64,000 nucleotides of DNA from Hyphodiscus hymeniophilus (lineage: Eukaryota; Ascomycota; Leotiomycetes; Helotiales; Hyphodiscaceae). Location of the stretch: positions 682,001 to 746,000 of the forward strand of contig VNKQ01000019.1 in NCBI GenBank assembly GCA_016508695.1. Reading direction: 5' to 3'. Shown here one piece after another: positions 37,200 to 48,819 of the stretch. The notes beneath the pieces were generated by a model. It searched no databases. It was not told where the DNA came from and saw nothing but the letters and a program-made list of their open reading frames with translations. The position numbers were made by a program, and so were the translations under genes. Positions within the stretch are counted from its first letter, which is position 1; each line of letters opens with the position of its first letter.

Positions 37200-38222
37200 T
37201 CAAGATCCAGCCCCCATCTTAGTAATGGCATCCATCCAGAAAGCAGGCGCATCATCCCAAACCCACTTGGCAATCTCATCGGGATATGGCTGTTGGGGCT
37301 GATAGTAGAGATTCTCTCCAGACGCCTCAACAATCTGACCCGTTTTGTTGCTTGCCAACAGTTCCTGAAATGCCTTCATAATTGTGGACAGTGGTGTTTC
37401 GTATTTGTCGGGCGTAATTGGTATGAGCGGAGCCACAAGCGGGGTTTTCATATATCCGGGATTGATTGAATTCTAATCAGATTTAAACGACCAAACCGCA
37501 TATAAGATTGCGAATGAACTCACGACAGTGATCCCATACGTGTTGAAGTACGCAGGACCCAGGGAGCGAGTAAGACCAACAAGCTGACGTCTGATTAGTA
37601 AGTGGTAGGAAACGAAAGAACAAGCATAATGCATACCCCATGTTTGCTAGCGCAATATATTGGATCTGCGGGAAGAGCATACAGCCCCCCTTCGGAGCCG
37701 GTGATAACTATGTGTCCCTTGGGACTCCCAGTCTTTGGCATAGAGGAATTATGTTTGTGGACATGATGAAGGAAGAGCTTGATGCTGTATATTGTTCCCA
37801 TGAGATTGACGCCGAGAACTTGGAGTGGTGGCTGTTGGGGCAGACCTCCTTCTTCAGTCGACATCATGCCAGTAGGAGCTGTCATATTGGTGCTGATACC
37901 GGCATTGGCCGCAAGGAAGTTGATCTTCGGGAACCATTCAAAAGCTAGGAAGGGTTAAGGTCGATATTGTGTCGAGGGGGTTCAGGAGTTAACTAGATTG
38001 TGTTCAGTGCTTACCTTTCTCGAACATCCTCACCTGGGAATCCCAATCCGCGATATTTGATTTGACCCATAAAGTATTTTCCCCAAGTTCCTTTGAGATT
38101 GCTTCTCCTGCGGGATTAATGTCTGTCATGACAACATGCCAGCCCCCTGAAATGAGCGTCTTCGACAGCTCGAGGCCAACCCCCGAAGCTGCCCCAGTCA
38201 CAATGGCACCCTTCGCAGACAT
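37200..38222 (-). CDS. Short-chain dehydrogenase/reductase (15-PGDH-like)
   Basis: Classical NAD(P)-dependent SDR. Exons 38015-38222, 37637-37944, 37524-37583 and 37200-37472, with introns of 70, 53 and 51 bp; 282 residues. Start MSAKGAIVTGAASGVG carries the TGxxxGxG nucleotide motif; then NAGIS, the catalytic ITGSEGG Ser and YCASK (YxxxK), and NSINPGYMKTPL. Substrate unknown. It lies 361 bp upstream of the NmrA gene in the same direction. The stop follows a G5 run in the coding strand; in the -1 frame a long open reading continues to 36884 with a strong membrane segment (ISLLVLLPIVVWLFVI), so the real C-terminus might be longer. Confidence 0.88.
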
Positions 38223-38703
38223 CGTCTCGAGGAAAAGTCGATGACTCTTAGATTTTCGGCGATGGAAGCTCAATGAATGAAAGTGTGATTCAGCGTGGGG
38301 TGGGCTTTAACTTCTCGGTCGGGAGGCTGCTTGAGATTCAGATGACTTGACATAGAGCTACTGGCGGGCATTGTTGAGTTTTATAGCCACATAAGAAAGA
38401 TACCGGTTCAAAGAAACCTCAACGCAAAGGCCTCTTGCTGAAAGTTCCCTGATGGTCAAGTATTCAATCCTAAAGGAGTCATTTGACGACATCTGCAGCG
38501 AAGCGTCAAATGATACAGCGAGTAAAATAGCAGCGAACTCCACAGAAGGCATGTAAATGAGCAATATACGGGAATTCGAAGTTTCATTTGAGTACAGATT
38601 AAAGGCTCCCAGAACCCATCTCTCAGTCGCTTCATGCAGGTGTCGTGTAAGCTCGCGTCGGTTGATGGCGGGGCCAATTCGCCTCGCTTCCCCTGATTTG
38701 AAC

Positions 38704-38711
38704 TCACGTGA
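38704..38711. promoter_or_regulatory. TCACGTGA palindrome (bHLH-type E-box)
   Basis: Exact octamer in the divergent SDR/ALDH promoter, 482 bp from the SDR start. Confidence 0.45.
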
Positions 38712-38904
38712 TCCACCTAGAACGTAGCATGGATTCGTGACTTCCAGATTTGCAATCGCTTGCTAATTAAAGCCGGCTTAGTTACAGTACGAATTTAGTA
38801 TGGTTATCGTATACGCATCGCGCGAAGACCCGCGAAGATGAAGGACGAAATAAATATGAGGTTTCGTCAACGACATCTCAACACAAGTTGCAAAGTCCGC
38901 TATT

Positions 38905-38930
38905 AGCTCCGCCGCGACGCGGCGGAAGCT
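38905..38930. repeat. GC-rich palindrome in AT-rich surroundings
   Basis: CCGCCGCG and CGCGGCGG flank a single A, with AGCT on each outer side: a near-perfect hairpin. A Tyr-rich-strand run of CCGCTT repeats follows. It could be a transposon end remnant or a dimeric zinc-cluster factor site. Confidence 0.45.
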
Positions 38931-39564
38931 GTCGTTTTCCGCTTCCGCTTTTGACTTTATAAACATTAAGTAACACATTTGTCTGGTAATGGAGATAAGA
39001 ATGTGAACGAGCGATGCTCGGATATGTAATTAGCTGGCCGAGAATCGAGAGGCACCAAGTCGAAGGCTTTGTTGTGAAGAAGTTGCTAATAAGCTATGAA
39101 TCTAGATACTGGGTCAGAGACCCAAATCACTATCATTCCGGGTCTGTTAGAATTCGAAACCGCCCCGTGTATTCGATCACCCGTCCTTTAGCGCCAGCAG
39201 AGTTGCCACAGTTGCTAGAACTACCTTTCAAACGTCGAGAACCTCCCAGTATTCGCCACAGAAAAGTCAGTGTCATGCAATAACTCCGGGTTGCGTGTTC
39301 TTAACCGGGGACCCCGCAAGATCTGGGGAGCTATATTCGTTAGAGCTATTGTAGCCAAAACAATAAAACCGTAATGCCGTCAATGTGCCGTGATATACCT
39401 TTTCAGCGACAAGTGTCGTCGTTGAGTTTTGTAAGCATTAGGAATTACTGAAATGTGAAATTATCAAGATGTTATAAAGATCTCTGGCCTGTCCCTTTGC
39501 TATTGCTGCGCTACCTTCCATATAGAACCCCCATAACGCAGACGAAACCGACTAAAGAACCAAA

Positions 39565-41224
39565 ATGGCACCTTCAGCTACCAACGAATCGAACGGTACT
39601 AATGGGACATTCAAGATCCAATTCGAGACCTTCTCCAACATCGTAAATGGAAAAGCGACCCCAACCTCCAAGACCCGCCATGGAATCAACCCTGCAAACA
39701 AGAAAGCAAATATCGAAGTCCCAGTCGCCACACAGAAGGACGTCGACGATGCGGTTGCAGCTGCGAAGGTAGCATTCCAGAGCTGGTCACGAACAAGCAT
39801 CGGGGAAAGGCGGGAGAAAGTGGTGGCCTATGCCGCGGCATTGAAGGCGCACACTGCTGAGTTTGCAAAGCTGTTGACGACGGAGCAGGGGAAGCCGCTT
39901 TCGCATGCTACCCATGAGGTAGAGGCGAGTGCTCATTTCTTGGATGGGATAGCAAGACTAGAGCTTGATGACGAGGTTCTCGAGGAAAACGAGGATCGAA
40001 AGGTCATCACTCGTCACACGCCTCTCGGTGTCGTTGCAGCCATCGTCCCATGGAACTTCCCCGTCCATTTAGGTAAGTCCCAATCTCCAGCGCATGTAAT
40101 CATGTACTGATGGGAGTGAAGCTTGTGGCAAGATCGCTTCTGCTCTGCTAACTGGAAACTGCATCATCATAAAGCCAAGTCCTTTCACCCCATACTGCGG
40201 TCTCAAGCTCGCCGAGCTGGGCCAGAAATTCTTCCCACCAGGCGTCTTCCAAGCTCTCAGCGGGGACGATAATCTCGGCCCAATGCTCACTGCTCACCCT
40301 GGTATAGACAAAATTTCCTTCACCGGCTCAACTGCCACTGGAAAGAGAGTCATGGAGAGCGCTTCCAAAACCCTCAAGCGTGTCACGCTTGAACTGTAAG
40401 ATACGGCCCACCATTGTCAACCAAGACCAAAAAAATCTAATCAGATATGTAGAGGAGGAAAAGACCCCGCCATTGTTTGCAAGTCCGTCAACATCGCCGA
40501 AACAGCCCCCAAAATCGCGACATTTTCTTTCCTGAACTCTGGCCAGATATGCGTCGCCGTCAAGCGTGTCTACATCCACAAAGACATTTACGATAAATTC
40601 CGCGACGCCATGGTTGCGCACGTAAAGACGCTTACTATGGGTGACGGAATGGAAGAAGGAAACTTCCTCGGACCCTTGCAAAACTCAATGCAGTATGAGA
40701 TAGTAAAAGCATTTTTCAACGACATTGAGAAAGAGGGACAGAAAGTCGCCGTTGGAGGCACTTTGCCACAGTCCAACGCGAAGGGCTATTTCATTGAACC
40801 TACCATTATTGACAGCCCGAAAGAGGACTCTAGACTTGTCGTTGAGGAACCCTTTGGTATGTTTCCTGCCGTCTGCTTAGACCATCAAAACTTCCTACAG
40901 ACTTTTCTTTGGAATACAAGCTAATTCCATTCAGGACCAATCTTGCCAATCTTACTTTGGTCCGACGAGGAAGATGTCATCGATCGTGCTAATAACACCA
41001 CAATGGGCCTCGGTGCTTCCGTCTGGTCTAATGACTTGGATGAAGCTGAGAGAATTGCCAAGCGTCTCGAGGCGGGCAGCGTGTGGGTAAATGCACATGC
41101 AGATATCGACCCAAGATTCCCATTTGGAGGACACAAGCAGAGTGGATTAGGAAGTGAGTGGGGTGTAAGTGGGTTGAAGGCCTATACCAATAGCCAGACC
41201 GTCTACTTGAAGAAGAGGGTTTGA
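39565..41224 (+). CDS. Aldehyde dehydrogenase (NAD(P)+)
   Basis: Oxidises aldehydes to carboxylic acids. Exons 39565-40072, 40122-40395, 40453-40856 and 40935-41224, with introns of 49, 57 and 78 bp; 491 residues, standard ALDH length. Motifs: VPWNFPVHL, IIIKPSPFTP, FTGSTATGKRV (cofactor loop), LELGGKDPAIV with the general-base Glu, and NSGQICVAVKR with the catalytic Cys. The C-terminus FGGHKQSGLGSEWG is typical. The closest flavour is the class annotated as aldehyde dehydrogenase or succinate-semialdehyde-like; the substrate cannot be fixed from sequence. No targeting peptide is evident, so it is probably cytosolic. It neighbours a bZIP factor (convergent, 79 bp apart). Confidence 0.94.
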
Positions 41225-41303
41225 AGAGATTATAGTCATGCGAAATCATACTCTCGTTAACTTATGCTGTTTATACTGATTCATACTTGTGGTTTTAAAC
41301 CTA

Positions 41304-42963
41304 CTATGTAGGTGGTAAATCGTCAAATAAAGCCATCATACACTCGTCTCGAAGGCTTGCGCTGGATCTCATAATGGGCGAGCTAATGACCTGAGAAGCT
41401 GAGGGACTTGCCGCTTGCACATCTCGAAATGCAGAAGGCAATTCTGTATCGACCTCATGTACAGGAATCTCGCCGCTAAATTCTGGAAATTTCTCGAAGA
41501 ACACCTTATCCAGAGTCCAGGAGTCTTCGTCGGAATAGTATCTCTGAAAGAGTGGAGAGATTTCATAAGTCTTAGTCACCGGGGAATAGCGGTATGTCTG
41601 GTCGAACCCATAGGGCCAGTGAAACTTGAAGTTTTGTCGATAACTGACGGGAGAAGTCGCTCGTTGCAAAATAGTAGTAATGGTGCTGCACCAAGCGATC
41701 TCGTAGGCCCGGCCTAATATATTAGCGCAAGGCGACTTGCCAACTTAGATATACTCACCACGGAAAGAAGTCAATAGGCAGGGGATGTCGCATGGTTTGC
41801 TGCGAATACCTTCACGGATTAGTACACATCACTTATCAGACACTCCTTCAATGACTCAGCATACACTGGCCTCTGCCAAGTAGGTATCAGCTCTAGGTTT
41901 CGTCTTTCGGCGTTGAAATAGTACTGTACCCTGATTAGTGAAAGACAGAAAGTTGAAGTTGGAAATTCCACCTTGAGTATGAGATGACTTTTGTAAAGGT
42001 TTGCAACCTTGGTGACTGGGTCCAAATCCCAAAACAAATACTGGTCCACCTCTTCTAAGATCTGAAGGATTGGGTTCTCTCGCTCTGAAGGCGTCAACGA
42101 GCCCCACCCTTTTTGACAACTTTGAAGAGAGATCCTGAGTCGACGTTATTCGCCGCTGATAGTCTTTCCTTATCGTAATCGAGAATTCTTGCGTAGATCG
42201 AGTTGGCCTTCTTCCAAAAACAGCACTGTGTGAAATAGGGGGGAGACGAGGTTGACAGCGTTGTTTTAACTGGACTTGGAAGATGCAAAAAGGGTGCTGG
42301 TTTGAATCTTGGACCTCTTGGGCCATCCCGATTTCTCATAAGGGTGACAGATTCTTGATCTGGTGAACTTCGATGTAAAGTTTCCCTAACGAGATTGGTG
42401 TCCATTGATGTTTCAGACAACCCTTCACCTACCTCCATGTTCGCCGTGTAGTCGTTCACCTCTTTGTTATCACCTTCTGTTGGTGGTTGGTTGCCGTCGT
42501 TTGAGGAGCAGCTATCATCGCACACTTTGCTTTCATGATCGGGACTGTCCGGAAGCACGTCGCAAAGAGATCGAGGAGCTTGTCTAAAGAGCTACTTAGC
42601 GGAAACTTCTTGCAACCCGAGCTCCTCATACCTCGAGGTGCTAGATTCGAAGATATCGGCTCCAAGGACTGATTTAATCCCTTCTATGATCTTTCGAAGC
42701 CTTTCGATCTCTTCATGGAGCCGTTTCATCTCCTCCATCAATTTTCCAGTGATCGTACTTCCATTCTTCTCGCTCAAGATCCTGACCATCTGCTCCAAAT
42801 GTGTAATATGGGATTTTGTTTTCTCCCTCGAAGCTCGCTGTGCTTTTCGGTCCAACGCTCGCTTTCTCTCTTTCTGTTTGTCGTTTTCGATGCCTCCCAG
42901 ACTTGGTTTTCGAGGTCTTCGAGAAGGGGCAGTTGAGGAGCTTCGGAATTGGCCGTCGTTCAT
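41304..42963 (-). pseudogene. bZIP transcription factor with DUF3425 domain, two apparent frameshifts
   Basis: N-terminus MNDGQFRSSSTAPSRRPRKP leads into a basic region ERKRALDRKAQRASREKTKSH and a leucine-zipper-like coil. The C-terminal part is the DUF3425 domain: QYLFWDLDPVTKVANLYKSH, LIPTWQRPVYSQQ, HPLPIDFFPWPGLRDRL, then FKFHWPYGFDQTYRYSP. Introns inferred: 42584-42631, 41924-41971, 41810-41864 and 41714-41758, all with sound consensus. Two one-base shifts break the frame: at 42102-42114 (C4/C3/T5 runs), between KVVKKG and WGSLTPSEREN, and near 41638-41646. Otherwise every block is conserved, so either the gene died recently or the base counts are wrong. Such factors often control nearby metabolic genes; ALDH and SDR are adjacent. 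Confidence 0.72.
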
Positions 42964-44048
42964 CTTCTTTGCAATTGAAATCTTGTGTTGAGGGCTTCAA
43001 TCCAGAATTTGAAGGGACGCATCCAAAGGGAAACAGATAGATGGCTGACTTTGACGCCCAAGTTGGAAGAAGTAATTCATGCGCCCAGAGCTCCTGACTG
43101 AGAGTCCCCACCGAGCTCCCCAACAGCCCAGCTTGTCACCAGCATTGTGGATTCTTCGCGTCCCAAGCCTCTTCCCCCTCCGACTGGATAAGCCACCGGA
43201 CTTGATATACTGCCGATCTTGATCCATCGGTGCTTGAGTAATTATCGCCATTGGAAGACGCCCAGAACCAGAAGGTTGGCCGACGAGGTTGTTGAACCGT
43301 GGGAATCCACTGGATTTGGATAGCTTGACTCGGCAGGGTTGACTCAGGTCATTTGCTCATCCAGCGATGCCTATTCTTAAGCATATCGGCTTTATGGCCC
43401 CTGAGGAGATCGCAATCCGGATCATCATACGTCGTACTTCGTACTTTGTAGTATCCGGTCATGTTTTGTTGATATTGAGGATATACTCTGGAGACGATCA
43501 GCGGCAGACACTTGTCAATGGAGAAGCCTGCAGGCCCGAGAAGTTAAGAGTAAAACCGAGGGAAGTTTCCTATCTGCCCAACCCCGCGCCTGAAGTCCGT
43601 CCCATGGTTATTCCCATGTCAACAACAGAACACGGACATGTTGCCAATCTCATACTTCGCGGACTCATCAATGGCAGAAAACTAATGGAGTACTTTCATT
43701 TCACGAAGAAGTCTTCTACAGATCGATGGGGTGATCTCCGAGTTCAATGCTGAGAGTCTAGCCATCTCACTACAGCTTGTATCCATCCAGAAGGATCGGA
43801 CTGCCATATGCTTCAATAGATCCATTGCCAGTCATGGCGAAAGTCGAAGATCTTAGTGAATTTCAGATATGTGCTACAGGTATCGCGGTCATGACTCACG
43901 CGGGCTGAGCCATCGACGCTCAGCCTCACCACCAAATTATGGATCAAATATTGCATATACAAAAACACTTTCCCTATTCTCTTTCACCTTTGGCATGCAT
44001 TCAATTCAGTACTACAAGACCTGGGGAACTCAGAGCTGTCAAGGCAAG
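42964..44048. other. Intergenic
   Basis: 1.09 kb between the bZIP start (-) and the 2OG oxygenase start (+). A 128-codon plus-strand frame (43367-43753) has no domain and atypical composition, so I do not call it. Confidence 0.55.
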
Positions 44049-44920
44049 ATGTCAGAAACACCACAGCCAACACTCACCAACCTGTCCCTCTCACACCCGT
44101 CTCTCACCCCACCGCCCTCGCACTTCGTCCATCAAATCCACAATCTCCTCTCCACTCAAGAATGCCTCTCTCTGATCTTATCCCACAAGAACCTGATCGC
44201 CTCCAACGTGACCCCTACCACAATCCGGACGCGCGAAGCCTTCACCGACTACGCCCTCGCCACCCTCCTCTGGTCACGCCTCCCCTTCTACCACGACACC
44301 AAGATCCTCGACGAAGCCAACCACTCTTGGTTCGCTGTAGGTCTGAACGAGAGATTCAGACTCTGCAGATACGAGAAGGGGGGGAAGTTCAGCCCGCATA
44401 TGGATGGACGGTTCATGAGGACCGTGGATGAGCAGAGTTGGATGGCGGTCAACATTTACTTGAACACTGTTCCGCTGCACTGTGGGGGTGCGACGAGGAT
44501 TTTGCTTGAGCTGGGAGAGGGACGGGAAGAGGTACTTGGAAGTGTGCAACCAACAATGGGAATGGCTTCGGTGTTCCGTGATAATCTATGGCATGACGGA
44601 GCAGAGTTGCTGTCTGGAGAGAAGGTATGTCTAATTCCATCTCCCTGAATATCCACTCGTTTTCCCTTATGATGCTTTATAATTGAGACATGAGAAGAGC
44701 TCTGACTCCACTACAGTACTTACTTCGGACCGACATTATGTATCGGCGAGAAGTACCCTTTAACTTCGAAAGCCTCTGCAGTGAGTTCGACGACGAGGGC
44801 AGCGGAAGAAAGGCGATGGCGTTAGCAGTAGCGCTTGAGGATTCAGGAAATTACGAGGAGGCAATGAAATGGTATAAGAAAGCTTTCAGGCTCGCTCCTG
44901 AGTTGGAAAGGAACAGTTAA
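44049..44920 (+). CDS. 2-oxoglutarate/Fe(II) oxygenase (prolyl 4-hydroxylase-like) with C-terminal TPR-like helix pair
   Basis: Exons 44049-44624 and 44717-44920 with a 92-bp intron; 259 residues from MSETPQPTL. The frame is open upstream to 43869, so a longer N-terminus is possible. Iron ligands: HMD in FSPHMDGRF and the distal His in LWHDGAEL; the 2OG-binding basic residue is probably in EKYLLRTDIMYRR. The pattern LCRYEKGGKFSPHMDG is typical of P4Hc-fold oxygenases. After the catalytic domain comes MALAVALEDSGNYEEAMKWYKKAFRLAPEL, which looks like one TPR hairpin. Substrate unknown. Confidence 0.83.
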
Positions 44921-46360
44921 TATCACGAAGCGAACATTATTGGCAAATACAGCCCATCAAGTGAAAGAAAAGCCTGTCGCGTTTGCTAACATTTCCCACT
45001 TCTGCTGAGCCTTACAGTCAACTCAGAGAATCAAAGTAGGGATCCGTGAAAGCGATGGAACAAGAAGCGCTCGGGATGGCTGCTGTCGGATCTGAGGCCA
45101 TTTAGCTCTGTCACTTTTTGAAGAGATAGGATATTACCGCTCGCCGTTAATAGCAGAGTGACAAACCCAGTGACGAGGACGCCTTGTTGAACAAGGTTTG
45201 GAGCTCAAAACCTTCCCACAGTAGCAGCTTTCATCTTGATAACTGACTTTATCCGTGCTAAAGGTTTCTAGGTTATGTTAACTGGAGTTTGGACGGAAAG
45301 GCTGGTCGCTTACTGATGCAAATGTTGCAGTAGGATATGTCGGCGTCACTGAGTCAAATCAACATGCCGACACTTGTCAAAATGGAGGATTCGAAGAATA
45401 GAGGCTGACTACCATGAAACGGTTTTGTTGCAAGGGCTTCCATCAAGGTAAGCAATAATCACGCGCATAGAAGTCAGCTTGTGGAATTGGCTTTCATTGG
45501 AATTATCGAAACACCAGCATTTTCATCACCCAATCTGCCGTCGCAGCCTTCTGCTAGATGTGCCTCAGCCTGGATGGACAGGAGCACTTCCGTATGCCAT
45601 CAGCGCAAAGCAAGCACGTCGCCCTTCTTCATGAAGAGACATGCCTGCCTATGAAGTAGACGCCCAGTCGCAAATGATGGAAAAAGAGATGCCGTTCTGT
45701 TTCAAAAGATCCTCCTCGCGCTCTCCCTCCAGATAGAGAAACAGCACATATCAAAGAACCCTTCTGAAACTTCCCTCCACTTTTGTCTATGTACGCAAAG
45801 CAAATGAAATTCGATCAAGGAACCGAAAAAAAGAGAAAAATGTATGACGATCTTCTATCTTGTAGCGAGACCTCGAACGTTCGTTGGAACTGAAAGCGGA
45901 AGGAGCCATGACCGTCATAATGCGTTCTGTCAAACCCAGCGTTTATCTCCAAACCAGCCCAGGTAAAAAGCATCTTGACCGGTGCGCCGCATGTGGCGTC
46001 GTATGCAGCTGCCTGATCTTCCTTGATCATCTATGGGTATCGAGGAGACCGAGGTGAGCAGCCAGAACAAAAGTCAACGCTATCTATCGTATGTCGTTCG
46101 ATGGTCGAGAAGTACGACCTAGAGCAAGCCGTCGCAGAGGGCAACAGCCAGCTTTCGTCGTGAAGGTGCCAACACCAGGAAATTGGATATGTCGCAAGAA
46201 GAACTCGAAAGCAAATAATCCGGCCAAAGAATTATGATAACCGAAAGGAAACGATGTTGTATCGACAAGCAACATCCGTATGACGCCTTTGTTCCAGGTC
46301 TATGAATTGTACCAGAGTCCAAAGAGGACCGAAAAGGAACAAAGCGTCATGGTGAATGAT
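44921..46360. other. Intergenic, includes the likely long DED1 3' UTR
   Basis: 1.44 kb between the end of the 2OG oxygenase (+) and the DED1 stop (-). No gene is supported; minus-strand short frames at 45.8-46.3 kb are probably DED1 3' UTR. Confidence 0.55.
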
Positions 46361-48819
46361 CTACCACCAGGATTGGCCGCTGCCACCGCCCCCTGACGGG
46401 TTTCCGTATCCACCACCACCACCACCGTATCCGCCTCCATAAGAAGGAGCTCCACCACCATAGGCAGCTGGGGCAGGTGGGCCACCGAAGCCTCCACCAT
46501 ATGCTGGAGCTGGGGGACCTCCAAATCCACCGCCGTATCCTCCACCTCCACCTTGGGCACCGCCGAACTTTCTGAAATCACGGTTGGCTGCTCCCCCGCG
46601 GCCACGGCCACCTGATCGACCGCCACCACGTCCACCGCCGCCTCCAAAGCCAGAGCCCTCACGAGCAATGTTCTCGAGGAAAGCAGGGACCTCTTGGTTG
46701 GCCTCCTTCAAGAGCTCAATGAGATCACGAACAACACCGCGGTTGCCACGGTTGAAGAATGCTGTAGAGATACCAGTATTTCCGGCACGTCCAGTACGAC
46801 CGATTCTGTGAACATAGTCATCAATGTCGGTTGGAAGATCGTAATTAACGACGTGGTTCACGTTTTGAATATCGAGTCCACCTAAGGATGAATCAGTATG
46901 TAAAGTGAATGGCTTGGAAGCGGTTTGACACTCTGAGGTGGCGTTTTGACACCAAAAGAGTCCAAAACATCAGGGAAAGTCCGAATGTCCCGGAAGAACC
47001 TTGTGTAGCACTTGCAATTTCAACTGCTTTAAGGTCTATGTTGGGCGTGGAAGTAACGAAATAAGGGAAACTTACGGGCAGCGACAGCAGTGGCAACAAG
47101 AATTGGGCAACGCGCATTTCTAAACATCTCTAAAGCTGAAGGGGTCAAGATGTTAGTGTCGATAAGCCAAATTGGGGGATTTCGAGAGTTGGAAATATTT
47201 TTTCGGGAGTACTCACCTCGCTCACGTTCGCGTTGGGTGCGATCACCGTGGATAGATGTCGCAGGGAAGTTCTGGTTGATCAGGAAATCGGACAAAGAGT
47301 CTGCCATGCGCTTAGTCTCGACGAAGATCAATGTAAGACCAGCACCATGGGTGTGCAGTATGTCGAGAAGAACAGATCGCTTGTCCATATCCTCAACGTA
47401 TTCGACCTTCTGGGTGATGTTCTCTGAAGTGGAACCAACACGACCAACAGACAAGAAGACATAGTCCTTCAAGAAATCGCGAGCGAGCATCTGGATGTCT
47501 CGAGGGAAGGTGGCGGAAAACATGAGAGTTTGGCGGTCTTGAACGCCTGGCATATCCTCACCCTCGACAATACGTCTGATTTGAGGCTCGAATCCCATGT
47601 CCAACATACGATCAGCCTCATCAAGAACCAAATACTTGATATTGCAAAGAGAGATACGGCCACGCTCAATCAAATCGACAAGACGACCAGGGGTAGCAAC
47701 AAGAAGATCGCATCCGCCTGAAGACAGAACGATTAGTATATGAATTAGAGATATTTGGATTGTGATGGAGGAAAATAAAGATACATACGCTCAATTTGAC
47801 GTAGTTGAGAACCAATGTCTGCACCACCGTAAACGACGCAAGGACGAACCCATGATCGGTAAGCGAACTTGCGTGATTCTTCGTAGATTTGAGATACAAG
47901 CTCACGAGTAGGAGCAAGAATCAATGACGTGGGGTAGGCCTTGCGTTGACGACCAAAGTTGCCAGCGCCTCCTGCAGGGGCAGCAGAAGGACCGTTTTGA
48001 AAAGCCTGAGAGAGGATGGGGAACAAGAAACCACCAGTTTTTCCGGAACCAGTTTGAGCACAGGCCATCAAATCACGACCGCCCATGACGATTGGAATGG
48101 AGTATTTTTGGACTGGAGTGGGAACTTTGTAGTGGGCAAGCTCGATGTTCTTGATCAAATGGTCATCGAGGGGAGGGTTGGTGAACTTGAGGACTGGCTC
48201 TGGGACATCGTGTCCGGAAGCCTCGACTGGGATATCATCGTACTTCTCGAAGTTGATACCGGTTGCTTGCTTGGATGGGTCATCTGGGACACCGAAGAGC
48301 TCACGCTCTACACGTGGGTTGGCAGGGCCTGGGACATGCTTGCCATCACGCCACTGTCCATCACCAGACCCACGAGCAGATGTGTTTGGGGCACCGCTTC
48401 CACCACCGGCAGCCGGGTTGCCATATGCGTTCTTATTGAAGGAGGGTGCAGCCTGGTCCCACCCGCCACGAGCAGGAGGGCCGTTGTTACGGGGTTGGAA
48501 ATCGGGAGCATTCGCGTTAGCCCAGCCATTTGGGCGAGGTCCAGCACCATCGAAAGCGGCACTATTGAACAAGAATGTAAGAAGAGAACTTGGAGGTTTT
48601 TCAGAAGGTGAGAATAGGAAGCATCACTTACCCGCCAGGAGGAGGTCCCCAGTTGCTACCAGCGATACCGCCGCCGCCGTTCATGGGGGGTGGTCCACCG
48701 TTGGGAACGGGTCCAGCAGGAGCAGGACCGCCCATCTTGCCTCGCATGTGAGGTGGGATGTACGATCGTGGCTCGGCACCGTTAAGGTTGAGCCCATTCA
48801 TGTTGAGTTGATCCGCCAT
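46361..48819 (-). CDS. DED1: ATP-dependent RNA helicase DED1 (DEAD-box)
   Basis: Translation-initiation RNA helicase that unwinds mRNA 5' leaders in the cytoplasm. Exons 48632-48819, 47789-48561, 47217-47717, 47076-47135 and 46361-46881; 680 residues. N-terminus MADQLNMNGLNLNG with YIPPHMRGK (eIF4E-binding-like motif). Q motif VPTPVQKYSIP, Walker A AQTGSGKT, PTRELVSQ, DEAD in LDEADRMLDMGFEPQ, SAT, ATAVAARGLD and HRIGRTGRAGN are all present. The C-terminus is a long Gly-rich RGG/YGG tail ending QSWW, as in Ded1/DDX3. The last intron (46882-47075, 194 bp) is much longer than its neighbours and separates a tiny 60-bp exon from the final exon. Confidence 0.97.

Larger units (their letters stand above)
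38223..39564. other. Intergenic, divergent promoter of SDR and ALDH
   Basis: 1.34 kb between the SDR (-) and ALDH (+) starts. Contains one TCACGTGA octamer and a GC-rich hairpin. No gene is supported; short frames are spurious. Confidence 0.6.

Noticed and set aside
43367..43753. 128-codon plus-strand frame
   Set aside because: No recognisable motif and no plausible exon partners.
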